Shown here piece by piece: positions 36,410 to 44,352 of a stretch of DNA of 64,000 nt. The notes below the pieces were generated by a model. The model made no database searches. It was not told the DNA's origin and saw only the letters and a program-made list of their open reading frames with translations. Position 1 is the first letter of the stretch; each line of letters opens with the position of its first letter. Origin of the DNA: JACVRW01 sp963757815. GTDB taxonomy: Bacteria; Actinomycetota; Thermoleophilia; Solirubrobacterales; Thermoleophilaceae. The stretch spans positions 130,735-194,734 of the forward strand of contig CAVWSN010000037.1 in the NCBI GenBank assembly GCA_963757815.1. The letters are read 5' to 3'. Position numbers and translations under genes: made by a program.

Positions 36410-36550
36410 ATGGCAGCAGCAGACGTGACCCGCGGCAGCGTGCGCGCGGGTGGAAATGGATCGTCGGTAGGGAGGGCCGCTCGCCGGTTCGCTGGCCGGG
36501 GCGCGCGCCGGAACGATTTCGACATTGAACTTGGAGTGACTTGTGAGTAA
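36410..36550 (+). CDS. Small basic protein or leader peptide before the ferritin-like gene
   Basis: 46 residues (MAAADVTRGSVRAGGNGSSV then an Arg-rich stretch, ending IELGVTCE). AGGAGG lies seven bases before the ATG. The stop overlaps the next gene's GTG by 8 bases, so it could couple translation of that gene. No family recognised. Confidence 0.4.
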   Translation: MAAADVTRGSVRAGGNGSSVGRAARRFAGRGARRNDFDIELGVTCE

Positions 36551-37568
36551 GCAGCAGAAGCAGAAGATCGTGCAATACCTGAACGAGGCCCACGGCGCGG
36601 AGCTGGCGTTGGTGCGCCAGCTGCAGGCGCAGATCGCGATGACCCCTCGGGGCAGCTACCGCGATGGGCTGGAGACCCATTTGCAGGAGACACGCCGGCA
36701 CGCCGACCGTCTCGAGGACCGCCTGGGCGAGCTGGGGCATGGCTCGAACCCGCTCCAGGTCGGGCTCGGCGCCGTCCACTCAGTTGTCGGGCAGGCCTTG
36801 GCGCTGACCAAGACCCCACTCGATCTGGTTCGGGGGAGTGGTGGCGAGGAGAAGGTGCTCAAGAACGCCAAGGACTCGTGCGCGGCTGAGGCACTGGAGA
36901 TCGCCACCTACACCGCGCTGTCGCGGCTCGCACGCGTTGCCGGCGACGGCAAGACCGAGCGGCTGGCCAAGTCGGTGCTGGCCGACGAACAGCGTATGCT
37001 CGACAGGGTGTTGAAAGAGCTGCCGCGCCTGACCGACGCGGTGGCCCGAGCGGAGTTTGACGGCGACGGCAGCTACGACGTGACCGAGACGGGCGCCGCG
37101 GACACCGCCCGTAAGGTCGGCGGGACCGCCAAGCGCAGGGCCCGCCAGGGCGCCGGACAGGCGAAGCGGACGGCGCGCCAGGCGCGCAAGGTGCCGGGCG
37201 TGGCGCGCGCCGAGGGCACCGTCAAGGGGGCCATGGCCTCCGAGTCGGACCTGGCCATCCCGAACTACGACGCGCTCAGCGCGGACGAGGTTCAGGACCG
37301 GCTCGCCGAGCTTTCGCAGATCGACCTGGCCAAGGTCGATGCTTACGAGCGCAACAACCAGAATCGCTCCACGGTCAGGAGCAGGATCGACGCCCTCCGG
37401 GGAGACGAGCCGTGGCCCGGCTATGACGAGCTGGGCGTGGACGAGGTCCGTGCCGTGCTCTCGGAGGGCGACGAGCAGCGAGTCAAGGACGTGCGCGCCT
37501 ACGAGCGCAAGCACAAGGCCCGCGCCGGAGTCATTCAGGCGACCGACAGCGAGCTAAGCAACGCCTGA
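36543..37568 (+). CDS. Ferritin-like DUF892/YciE-type protein with basic linker
   Basis: 341 residues from GTG 36543. Residues 1-165 form a four-helix, ferritin-like bundle (LNEAHGAELALVRQLQAQI ... HLQETRRHADRLEDRL ... CAAEALEIATYTALSRLA ... VLADEQRMLDRVLKEL), with Glu/His residues placed to bind a di-iron site. A Lys/Arg/Ala-rich linker (about 185-225) resembles histone H1. The C-terminus has two copies of a DELGVDEVRAVLSE/YDALSADEVQDRLAE motif. Stress protection is likely but unproven. A strong terminator follows. Confidence 0.8.
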   Translation: MSKQQKQKIVQYLNEAHGAELALVRQLQAQIAMTPRGSYRDGLETHLQETRRHADRLEDRLGELGHGSNPLQVGLGAVHSVVGQALALTKTPLDLVRGSGGEEKVLKNAKDSCAAEALEIATYTALSRLARVAGDGKTERLAKSVLADEQRMLDRVLKELPRLTDAVARAEFDGDGSYDVTETGAADTARKVGGTAKRRARQGAGQAKRTARQARKVPGVARAEGTVKGAMASESDLAIPNYDALSADEVQDRLAELSQIDLAKVDAYERNNQNRSTVRSRIDALRGDEPWPGYDELGVDEVRAVLSEGDEQRVKDVRAYERKHKARAGVIQATDSELSNA

Positions 37569-37592
37569 GGATCCATTCGAGCCAAGGGAAAA

Positions 37593-37616
37593 GGGGGCCG
37601 CGAGCGGCCCCCTTCT
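37593..37616 (+). terminator. Rho-independent terminator
   Basis: GGGGGCCGC-GA-GCGGCCCCC followed by TTCTT, 25 bases after the ferritin-like gene stop. Confidence 0.85.
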
Positions 37617-37788
37617 TCCCGACGAGCTGCGAAAGGCGCGCCGGCGTCGGCCGCATAGTGCTAGCCGCTCGGTCGGTGTGTCGCGCCCTGCGCATCCCGA
37701 TGGCCACCCGCCCCGCCCAGGGTGTGCGTGGTACAGAGGTGGGTATGGCGGGTCCAGGCGAGGACAGCGAGAAAGAGAGGCAACCGAC

Positions 37789-37995
37789 ATGGCCACGGCG
37801 ACAAGGTTGGGGCAGGCGGGCCTACAGGGCTGGCGCGAGAAGGTGGCGGACGGGATAGCGGAGCCGGTGGCACGGCGCGCACCGGTGGACTCGGAGCAGG
37901 TGCGTGCGCTCCTCGGGGCTGTCTTCTTTGTGCTCTCGGTGCTGTACATCGTCAAGACAATCGCGGCCGCGACCCGCGAGACGCGGCAGCGCTGA
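37789..37995 (+). CDS. Small membrane protein
   Basis: 68 residues from ATG 37789. A soluble basic N-terminus (MATATRLGQAGLQGWREKVADGIAEPVARRAPV) is followed by one membrane helix (VRALLGAVFFVLSVLYIVKTIAAA) and TRETRQR. GAGAGG precedes the start. No family recognised. Confidence 0.55.
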   Translation: MATATRLGQAGLQGWREKVADGIAEPVARRAPVDSEQVRALLGAVFFVLSVLYIVKTIAAATRETRQR

Positions 37996-38099
37996 GCGGG
38001 GGTCCGGTCGGGCGGCGGCTTCTTCGGCTGCGGTCTGGCGCGGGGGCGGGGGAGGGATGGGTCGGGAGAGGGTGAGAGTGGAACGGGCTGCCGCTCTTC

Positions 38100-38322
38100 G
38101 CGGCTGGCCGAGCAGGCCGCGGCGCTGGCGAGTCGTGACCCGGACGTGGTGGCGCTTCAGGAGGTCACCGCTGCGACGCTTCCGCTCTGGCGGGCCGGGC
38201 TGGAGCGGATCGGGCTTCCCGACGTCCGCGGATCGCTGGATGTCGCCGACCCCTCCCGCGGCCGCGCCGTCGCCGCGTCGCACCGGCGTATCGAGACCCC
38301 TCGACCGCCCGCATCGCTCTGA
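38100..38322 (+). pseudogene. Endonuclease/exonuclease/phosphatase-family remnant
   Basis: The frame reads LAEQAAALASRDPDVVALQEVTAATLPLWRAGLERIGLPDVRGSLDVADPSRGRAV and stops at 38322. DPDVVALQEVT is the first catalytic (metal-binding Glu) motif of the EEP superfamily. Start and remaining domain are absent. Confidence 0.65.
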
Positions 38323-38437
38323 TCTCGGCCCACTCCTGCACGCAAAGCACCCTCCGCCTCCCGGTCCCGATCGCTGATCGAGCCAGGCTCCGCACCCTCC
38401 GGACGCTCCCGCCGCCGCCCCGGAGGGGTCAGTTTTC

Positions 38438-39811
38438 GGTTCTTGTCGATCGGGCGGGGTTGGCGCCGGTGGTCCCGTTCAGGCGCATGCTAGGAGCACG
38501 CGCTCGCGGAAGCGTTCGAAGCTGGGTAGTCCGTAGGCGCGGCGCTTGATCACCTTGACCTTGTTGATCACCCCTTCGGCGTAGCCGTTGGTGGTCGGCT
38601 CGTCGAAGTAGGCGAGCAGCTCGGAGCGCCAGAGCCGGACGCCGTCGGCGAAGGCGCTGAAGGCGGGGAGCTGCGCGCGCTCGACGGCGCCGAGGAAGCG
38701 CTCGAGGCGGCGCTCGGCCTCGTCACGGTCGGGGGCGCGGTAGATCGCCCGGAACGCTTCCTTGAGTCCCCACGCCTCGGCGATCAGCGGCTCGCGCTCG
38801 AACAGCGCGATCAGCCGCCGCCGCTCGCGTTCGGTCAGCCGCTCGCTCGCCTTGAGCAGCCGGTGGCGGACACGGTAGAGGTCCCGGCGCCAGCTGGCGC
38901 CCTTGCCCGAGCGGCGCGTCCCCTTCGGCCGCCGGCGGGCGTGCTCGCGCTGGCGCTCGCGCCGGACCGAGTCGAGCGCGGTGTTGGCGCCGCGCACGAG
39001 GTGGAAGTGGTCGACCACGATCCGCGCCCACGGCAGCTCGTTGCGGATCGCCTGGCGGTAGGCCTCGTAGGGATCGATCGAGACCACTTCGATCGCCCGC
39101 CGGTGTTCGTCGGGCAGCGAGCGCAGGTAGCGCTCGACCCTGCGGCGGCTGCGGCCGTCGAGCAGCTCGACCACACGCCGGCGGTCGAGGTCGGAGACGA
39201 CCGTCGCGAGTCGCGGCCGCGGCGGTGCTGCGCCTCATCGAGCGACAGCCGCCGCACCGGCCGCGCCTCGCGGCACGTGGCGAGCTCGTCTCCCGCACCG
39301 GCGGCGAAGGCCCGCGCCACCTGGTAGCGGGTCGTGCTCCTCGTCGCGGGCCACCTCGGCGTGAGCGGCGCCGCCGCGCACCCGCTCGAACAGGCGCCGC
39401 CGGAAGCGCCGCGTGACGCGCTGGCGCGCCGGCAGCTCGGGATGCGGACTCCGTGAACGTCCGCCCGCACGCGGCGCAGCGGTAGCGGCGCTTGCGCCAC
39501 ACGAGATCGGTCACGCGCCCGGCGATCGGCAGGTCGCGAACCCGCACCCTGGGGCGGTCCTTGACGCTCGAGCGACGCGCGCCGCAGCGCGTGCAGCAGC
39601 CCGCCCGCGCGGCCAGCTCGACCTCGAGGTCGAGCCGGCCGCCCACCTCGACAACGCGCGTAACCTCGAACCCTTCCAGCCCGACGAGACGGGTAAGGTC
39701 GTCCTGCATCCGCTGTTCCTCCTGGCTCCGCGATCTATGACCACGCAGAGCCTCAAAGGGACAGCGGATGTCTCTTGCTAGCCCCTCAACCCCAGCCGTT
39801 CAGCAAGAACC
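38438..39811 (-). mobile_element. ISL3-family insertion sequence, copy 1, with 8-bp target duplication
   Basis: Imperfect terminal inverted repeats begin GGTTCTTG (left, 38438) and end CAAGAACC (right, 39811), with about 18 of 26 positions matching. CAGTTTTC is repeated exactly at 38430-38437 and 39812-39819, the 8-bp duplication typical of ISL3. The single transposase gene is on the minus strand. The second copy is at about 60516-61891. Confidence 0.85.
38479..39709 (-). CDS. ISL3-family transposase (frameshifted), copy 1
   Basis: The N-terminus (ATG 39707-39709) has the family's zinc finger CCTRCGARRSSVKDRPRVRVRDLPIAGR...RYRCAACGRTFTES. The frame breaks at about 39433 (extra base in the copy-1 GATGCGGAC) and again near 39229 (base lost in GCGAGTCGC). 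It then continues to the DDE domain (VVSIDPYEAYRQAIR, IVVDHFHLVRGANTALD, NGYAEGVINKVKVIKRRAYG). Copy 2 is intact at both of these points, so the lesions are copy-specific. Repaired length is about 410 residues. Confidence 0.82.
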
Positions 39812-39858
39812 CAGTTTTCGACCGGCGAGAGGGGGTCAGTATTCAGACGGCGCCGACA

Positions 39859-40265
39859 CCCGAGCTCGCCGCTCCGCGAGGACTCCTATCGGAAAGATGC
39901 TCAACGCCGTCCCACGCTCAACCAACGGCGAAAGCACATCGAGCGCAAGCCCGCCGAGCGGATCTAGATCGCGTGCTTCGAGCCTAACCAAATGGCGAGC
40001 TACTCGAGATGAGCTTCGCTCAGTACCACTTGCCCCGTGCGAAACCGCCGAAGGCGATCAGTCCGACCAAGACGATGACCAGCCCGATCCAAAAGCTCCA
40101 CACGAACATCAGGACGATCCCGACGATCACGATGATGCCGCCGAGCGATATGCCTGCGATTCCACGCCGATCATCCGATCCAGCCACGCCTTCCCTCCTC
40201 CGCGTCAGCTTCCCTGCCGCACCGTTTCTCTACCCCTTGCGCAACTGCGCAACCGTAGTCGTGCA
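39859..40265. repeat. 408-bp direct repeat, copy 2
   Basis: Second copy of 32808-33215, beginning 40 bases after the IS target duplication. Differences seen: GCC/GCT within the gene, one missing G near 40247, and GTAGTC for GTTGTC. Confidence 0.9.
40020..40187 (-). CDS. Two-helix small membrane protein (repeat copy 2)
   Basis: The same 55-residue product as 32969-33136, with the only base change silent (GCC-to-GCA Ala or equivalent third position). The same GTG start and AGGAGG are kept. Recent duplication. Confidence 0.65.
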   Translation of the reverse strand: MAGSDDRRGIAGISLGGIIVIVGIVLMFVWSFWIGLVIVLVGLIAFGGFARGKWY

Positions 40266-40278
40266 CACGAAGCGGCGA

Positions 40279-40644
40279 CTACAGCTGCCGCGATGACCAG
40301 AGCAGCGCTGCCAGAATCACAGAGGTCAGACCGACTACGAGGCCGACGATCCAACCGGCGACGTCCTGTCCGACGAGTAGTGCGCCCAGAAGCACGGCGA
40401 GGCCGATGATCCCGCCGGTGGCGATCAGCCGCATCGTCGCGCGCTCGATCTTGGTGCGGCGCCGCTCTCGGCCGGGCAGCATCCCCCCCTGTCGCTCAAG
40501 CCGCTGAGCTTCGCGCTCGCGTTGGCGAGTCTCGCGTGAGGTGAGTTCCAATTCGGGCTCTCTCAAAGAACGCTCGCCCGATGCGGGATGCTCGCCGGAC
40601 TGGGGGGACGTCATGCCCGCCGGGTACCCAGATTGCGTTGCCAC
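40279..40644 (-). CDS. Membrane protein with charged N-terminus
   Basis: 121 residues from GTG 40644 (ATG 40614 is an alternative). Residues 1-70 are Arg/Glu-rich and helical (SRETRQREREAQRLERQGGMLPGRERRRTKIERA). Two membrane helices follow (LIATGGIIGLAVLLGALLV and IVGLVVGLTSVILAALLW). No family recognised. It lies between the repeated membrane-protein gene and the second zinc-ribbon gene. Confidence 0.55.
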   Translation of the reverse strand: MATQSGYPAGMTSPQSGEHPASGERSLREPELELTSRETRQREREAQRLERQGGMLPGRERRRTKIERATMRLIATGGIIGLAVLLGALLVGQDVAGWIVGLVVGLTSVILAALLWSSRQL

Positions 40645-40824
40645 AACCGCCCGTCCTCCCGCGCCGGCCGCGGGAGGCTAGCGCGAGCTTCCCCCGGTTA
40701 ACCCCTCCTCGGAGCAACAGCGGGATAGCTGTGGCGTTCGAAGGGCGGTTCGGCAGACCGCCGTACAACGCCCTCGTTCTCGCGCGACATTGCTGGCCAG
40801 GTGTCCAGTCGGAGGCTCCCCGGT

Positions 40825-41055
40825 CTACTGCGCTTTGGGCACCGGCGTCAGCGTTTCATCGTCTGCCCGCTCCTGGAAGCTGCGCTCGACCTGTTCCGGC
40901 GACGCCGAGGCTGCGCCCCATGGATGCCGAGCGATCCGGACGACCTGGCGAATACCCCCGCACCGACAGCGAGTTGCAGAAGACCCAGTCCGGGAGGCCA
41001 AGCCCTCGCTGTGAGCGCCGCAGCTGTGACAGATCATGTGCGCGATCGCTGGCAT
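40825..41055 (-). CDS. Small zinc-ribbon protein, copy 2
   Basis: 76 residues, about 70% identical to 33226-33456, with all Cys retained (ICHSCGAHSEGLA, RCRCGG) and the same acidic C-terminal helix. Selection has kept the frame despite clear DNA divergence, so both genes are probably functional. Role unknown. Confidence 0.65.
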   Translation of the reverse strand: MPAIAHMICHSCGAHSEGLASRTGSSATRCRCGGIRQVVRIARHPWGAASASPEQVERSFQERADDETLTPVPKAQ

Positions 41056-41144
41056 GGGGGGCGCCGCCTGTCAGGCATCGGTTTCCCGGTCGGAGGAAGC
41101 GCACTCCCGGCTGGCGCCCGAGACCCACGGAATTTGCAGCGTTC

Positions 41145-41250
41145 CCAGGCGGTGAAAGCCCACAGTGATCCCCAGGCAGGTGGCCGCATAGCTCACGGCC
41201 AATACGGCCATCTGAGTGGTGAGCGCGAGCGCCAGCTGAAGGCTAAGGCT
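41145..41250 (-). pseudogene. Fatty-acid desaturase fragment
   Basis: The minus-strand frame reads LALALTTQMAVLAVSYAATCLGITVGFHRLGT. This matches the second membrane helix and first His box of acyl-CoA desaturases (GITVGYHRLLTHRSF), broken right after HRL. The rest of the gene is absent. Confidence 0.5.
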
Positions 41251-41290
41251 CGGGACGCCAGGGGAGACGCCCCGAGCCTCGCTGAGCGCC

Positions 41291-42043
41291 TCAGATGCCG
41301 GCCGGGCGCTCATGCCCTGCGGGGACAGATACGTGAGTCTTGTCGGCTCGCTCCGGCACGCGGCGCCGGCGGCGCTCCTCCTGACCGCGCCGGTACGCGT
41401 CCTCAAGCATCCGGGAGGCCACGTCCCGCCCGCCGAGCCCGAAGGCCAGCGCCATCCCGAGCGCGACCGCCCCCATGAGCGCGGCGTAGGTGATCGTGAC
41501 GATGTCGGTGGCGATCTGGAGCTGGTTCAGGATCATGAACACGGCGACCGCCATCACCAGCACCGGCAGGGCGGTGGATGCGAGCTTGCCCGTGGGCGAG
41601 TCGCCGAGCAGCCTGGACACGGCGCCCCCGAGCCACCCCGCCAGCGCACCGGCGATGACGAAGATGAGAATCGCAGCCACCACATTTGGCAGGTATCCGA
41701 ATACGTCGGCCAGGAAGTCGTTCAACGCGGTGATCCCGAGCGATGTGATCGCGATCGATAGCGCACCCAGCATCACGAACCAGAACACGACCCGCCCGAT
41801 GAGCGTGGAAGGCGAAACGTCCGGCGTCACCCGGTCGAGGTAGTCGCCGGCGCTCCCGGACGCGAGCGCGCGGTCGGTGCCCACCTTCTCGAGCGCAAGC
41901 GACACCACCTTCTGCAGTGCCTTGGCGACCAGGAACCCGATGAGCAGGATGATCAGGAAGCCCACCAGCCGCGGCAGGAATCCGATCAGGTCGTCCAGAC
42001 CGCGCTGCAGGCTTTCCGATACCTCGACTGCTGCTGTGAACAT
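41291..42043 (-). CDS. MscS-like channel protein lacking the beta domain
   Basis: 250 residues from ATG 42041-42043 (GGAGGG upstream). Five hydrophobic helices carry duplicated conserved-TM-helix motifs (FLPRLVGFLIILLIGFLVAKALQKVV and YLPNVVAAILIFVIAGALAGWLGGAV). The pore-like helix ALMGAVALGMALAFGLGGRDVASRM ends where MscS would continue with its beta domain. It then ends in a basic tail. It is probably a small-conductance mechanosensitive or anion channel homologue. It is divergent from an ECF sigma operon that encodes a related protein. Confidence 0.82.
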   Translation of the reverse strand: MFTAAVEVSESLQRGLDDLIGFLPRLVGFLIILLIGFLVAKALQKVVSLALEKVGTDRALASGSAGDYLDRVTPDVSPSTLIGRVVFWFVMLGALSIAITSLGITALNDFLADVFGYLPNVVAAILIFVIAGALAGWLGGAVSRLLGDSPTGKLASTALPVLVMAVAVFMILNQLQIATDIVTITYAALMGAVALGMALAFGLGGRDVASRMLEDAYRRGQEERRRRRVPERADKTHVSVPAGHERPAGI

Positions 42044-42216
42044 GGCGTTGACCCTCCCTTGTCGACCGCCGGCCGAGCGGCGGATTACCCCTGGGACAGG
42101 ACGACGCTCGCCCGGGTTACACGAGTTGCCGAACGCGCGTAACCCCAGGCGCCCCAAGCCGGTCCCAATCACTGGTGTGGTGTCGAGATCGGGCACGTGT
42201 GGGTAATGGCTCGGCG

Positions 42217-42780
42217 ATGGACGCGGACCGCGAGCTTGTCGACCGAGCGAGGACGGGCGACATCGCTGCCTTCGAGGCGCTCGTCGAGCGACACCGCGAC
42301 GTGGTCTACCGGGTGGCAGCGCGCACGGTGGGCGCCGATGAGGCCGAGGACGTGAGCCAGGACGCCTTCCTCCGGGCCTTTCACAGCCTGCCGGGCTTCC
42401 GGGGCGATGCTCCCTTCCGAGCCTGGCTCCTGCGCATCACCCGCAACGCGGCGATCAACCAGCTTGCGCGCCGGCGCCCCGAGCCGGTCGAGTCCGTGGA
42501 ACCGCTCATCGACGCCTCGGACGGCGAGGAGGAGCGCACACCCGCCGAGCGTCTCGAGGGGCGCGAGCGCCGCGACCGGCTCGAGGCCAAGGTCCGTCTG
42601 CTCAGCCCGGCGCACCGGGTGGTGCTCGTGCTGCGCGACATCGAAGGGCTGAGCTACGACGAGATCTCGCAGGTCACCGAGAGCCCCGTAGGAAGCGTGA
42701 AGGGCCGACTCCACAGGGCGCGCGACGAGCTCATCGACCTGCTCCGGAGAAACACCTACGACTGGGGGCTGCCCGAGTGA
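42217..42780 (+). CDS. ECF-type sigma factor
   Basis: 187 residues from ATG 42217. Region 2 (FEALVERHRDVVYRVAARTVGADEAEDVSQDAFLRAFHSLPGFRGDAPFRAWLLRITRNAAINQLARRR) and region 4 (LSPAHRVVLVLRDIEGLSYDEISQVTESPVGSVKGRLHRARDELIDLL) are complete. It is translationally coupled to the next gene (GTGA) and probably read with it and the channel gene. Confidence 0.92.
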   Translation: MDADRELVDRARTGDIAAFEALVERHRDVVYRVAARTVGADEAEDVSQDAFLRAFHSLPGFRGDAPFRAWLLRITRNAAINQLARRRPEPVESVEPLIDASDGEEERTPAERLEGRERRDRLEAKVRLLSPAHRVVLVLRDIEGLSYDEISQVTESPVGSVKGRLHRARDELIDLLRRNTYDWGLPE

Positions 42781-42989
42781 ACGAGCCGCCCGCCGAGGAG
42801 CGCCTCCTCGCACACCTGGAGAGCCTGCGTGAGCATCCGCCCGAGGCCGGCGACCGCCTCGTCCCCGGCGTGATCCGCACGGCCCGCTGGCAGGCGGCGG
42901 CGCGGCCCTACATGTCGGCCATCGGTGGCTTCGCGACCGCCTTCACGACCGGCGCGACCGTACTGATGGGCATCAAAGGAGGGACGTGA
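42777..42989 (+). CDS. Small putative anti-sigma or membrane-linked protein
   Basis: 70 residues. It overlaps both neighbours by 4 bases. An acidic N-terminal helix (PAEERLLAHLESLREHPP) is followed by one weak hydrophobic segment (ARPYMSAIGGFATAFTTGATVLMGI). Position and topology suggest a minimal anti-sigma partner for the ECF factor, but the zinc-finger HxxxCxxC motif is absent. Confidence 0.55.
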   Translation: MNEPPAEERLLAHLESLREHPPEAGDRLVPGVIRTARWQAAARPYMSAIGGFATAFTTGATVLMGIKGGT

Positions 42990-43834
42990 CGCTCTTGGCG
43001 GACATCCTCGGGCGCGCGGGCGACACGCTCGGCGACTTCCTGCCTCAGCTGGGAGGCGCACTTGCCCTCCTCGTCATCGGACTGCTCGTCGCCCGGCTCA
43101 TCGGGGCGCTCGTGCGGCGGGCGCTGACCCGTGCGCGCGTCGACGACCTCGCGCAGCGCTGGCGTATCGACGAGACCCTCGGGCGCGCCGGCGTGAGGAC
43201 GTCGCTCGCAGGCTTGTGCGGGGCCGTCGTACGGATCGTGCTCAGCGTGGTCGTGGTGTTCGCATCGCTCACGCTGCTCGGCCTGGAGCCGCTTAGCCAG
43301 TCGCTCAACGAGGCGGTGCTCTTCCTCCCGAAGCTGATCGTCGCGATGGTGCTGATCCTGGCGGGGCTCGTGCTCTCCGGGCTCGTGCGGGAGCGGGTGG
43401 ACAGGCTCACGTTCCAGATGGACTTCCCCATCCCACTGGGGCAGCTCGCCCAGATCGCGACGCTCGCGATCTTCGCGATCATGGCCGCGGTCCAGGTCGG
43501 CGTGTCCGCGGGGGTGCTGATCATCGTCCTCGCGATCCTCCTCGGCGCGGTCGCCGCCACCTTCGCGATCGCCTTCGGCCTGGGGGGCCGCGAGGTGGCC
43601 CGCGCCCTCAACGCCGGCCGCTTCGTGCGCGGGGCATACGACGTAGGACAGACGATCGAGGTCGGCGACCTACGCGGCCAGATAGTCGCCATCGAACCCG
43701 ACGCAACGGTGCTGGGGACCGACGGCGGCCACCGGGTCCGCGTGCCAAACCACATGCTGCTCGAGTCAGTCGTCACCATCGGAGGCGGATCGCCCCAGAC
43801 GCGCGGCCACTCGGAGGAGACCCCGCCGAGCTAA
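42986..43834 (+). CDS. MscS-family mechanosensitive channel
   Basis: 282 residues. Four or five membrane helices precede the pore-lining helix (LLGAVAATFAIAFGLGGREVARALNAG) and a short MscS beta domain (YDVGQTIEVGDLRGQIVAIEPDATVLGTDGGHRVRVPNHMLLESVVTI). It is shorter than E. coli MscS at the C-terminus. It probably relieves osmotic pressure. The GTG start is inside the previous stop, giving an ECF-sigma/regulator/channel operon. Confidence 0.87.
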   Translation: MTLLADILGRAGDTLGDFLPQLGGALALLVIGLLVARLIGALVRRALTRARVDDLAQRWRIDETLGRAGVRTSLAGLCGAVVRIVLSVVVVFASLTLLGLEPLSQSLNEAVLFLPKLIVAMVLILAGLVLSGLVRERVDRLTFQMDFPIPLGQLAQIATLAIFAIMAAVQVGVSAGVLIIVLAILLGAVAATFAIAFGLGGREVARALNAGRFVRGAYDVGQTIEVGDLRGQIVAIEPDATVLGTDGGHRVRVPNHMLLESVVTIGGGSPQTRGHSEETPPS

Positions 43835-44352
43835 CCAACTGGGCAGCCGCGGCGGCCGGCGCCCGCCTCGCCCATTCTCGGCGGGTCAGCCTTCACCGAC
43901 CTCCCCCATCCGGACCCGACGGCGGCGTCCGCCTTGCTCGCTCCTCGAGCAGATCAAGACCGCCTCGACGGGAGCGACAAGCTGACCCGCCAGCTCCGCC
44001 GCGACCCGGCGGCAAGAACGGGCCCGGCCCGCCCGGCCGGTAAGCATGCCCGTCCCGGAAACGGAGCCGCCGACCGGCGGTGGCCGTAGGAGGTAGGTGG
44101 GCGTCCAGCCGGGGAACTGACCGGACGCCCACCCTGTGCGGGAGGGCCAACGCGCTTTGTGCCCTCGTGTACGCCTTGGCGGCATACCCCGGGCCGCCGG
44201 TTTCATTCAGCCCTCGCCTCATCGCCCGTAGTTGACCGCCCCGGGTACCCGTTCGGGTGACGGGCGCCACCTTGCAGAGGCACTTTGCGTGTTTCCGCCC
44301 GCTTGCAGCGGGTAGCCGATTGGGAGCCGAGCAAACGCAAGGAGAGATAGCG
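43835..44352. other. 518-base spacer before the gas-vesicle operon
   Basis: No gene recognised on either strand. GGAGAG at 44341-44346 is the Shine-Dalgarno of the first gas-vesicle-locus gene. The operon promoter should lie here, but no convincing -35/-10 pair was found. Confidence 0.35.
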
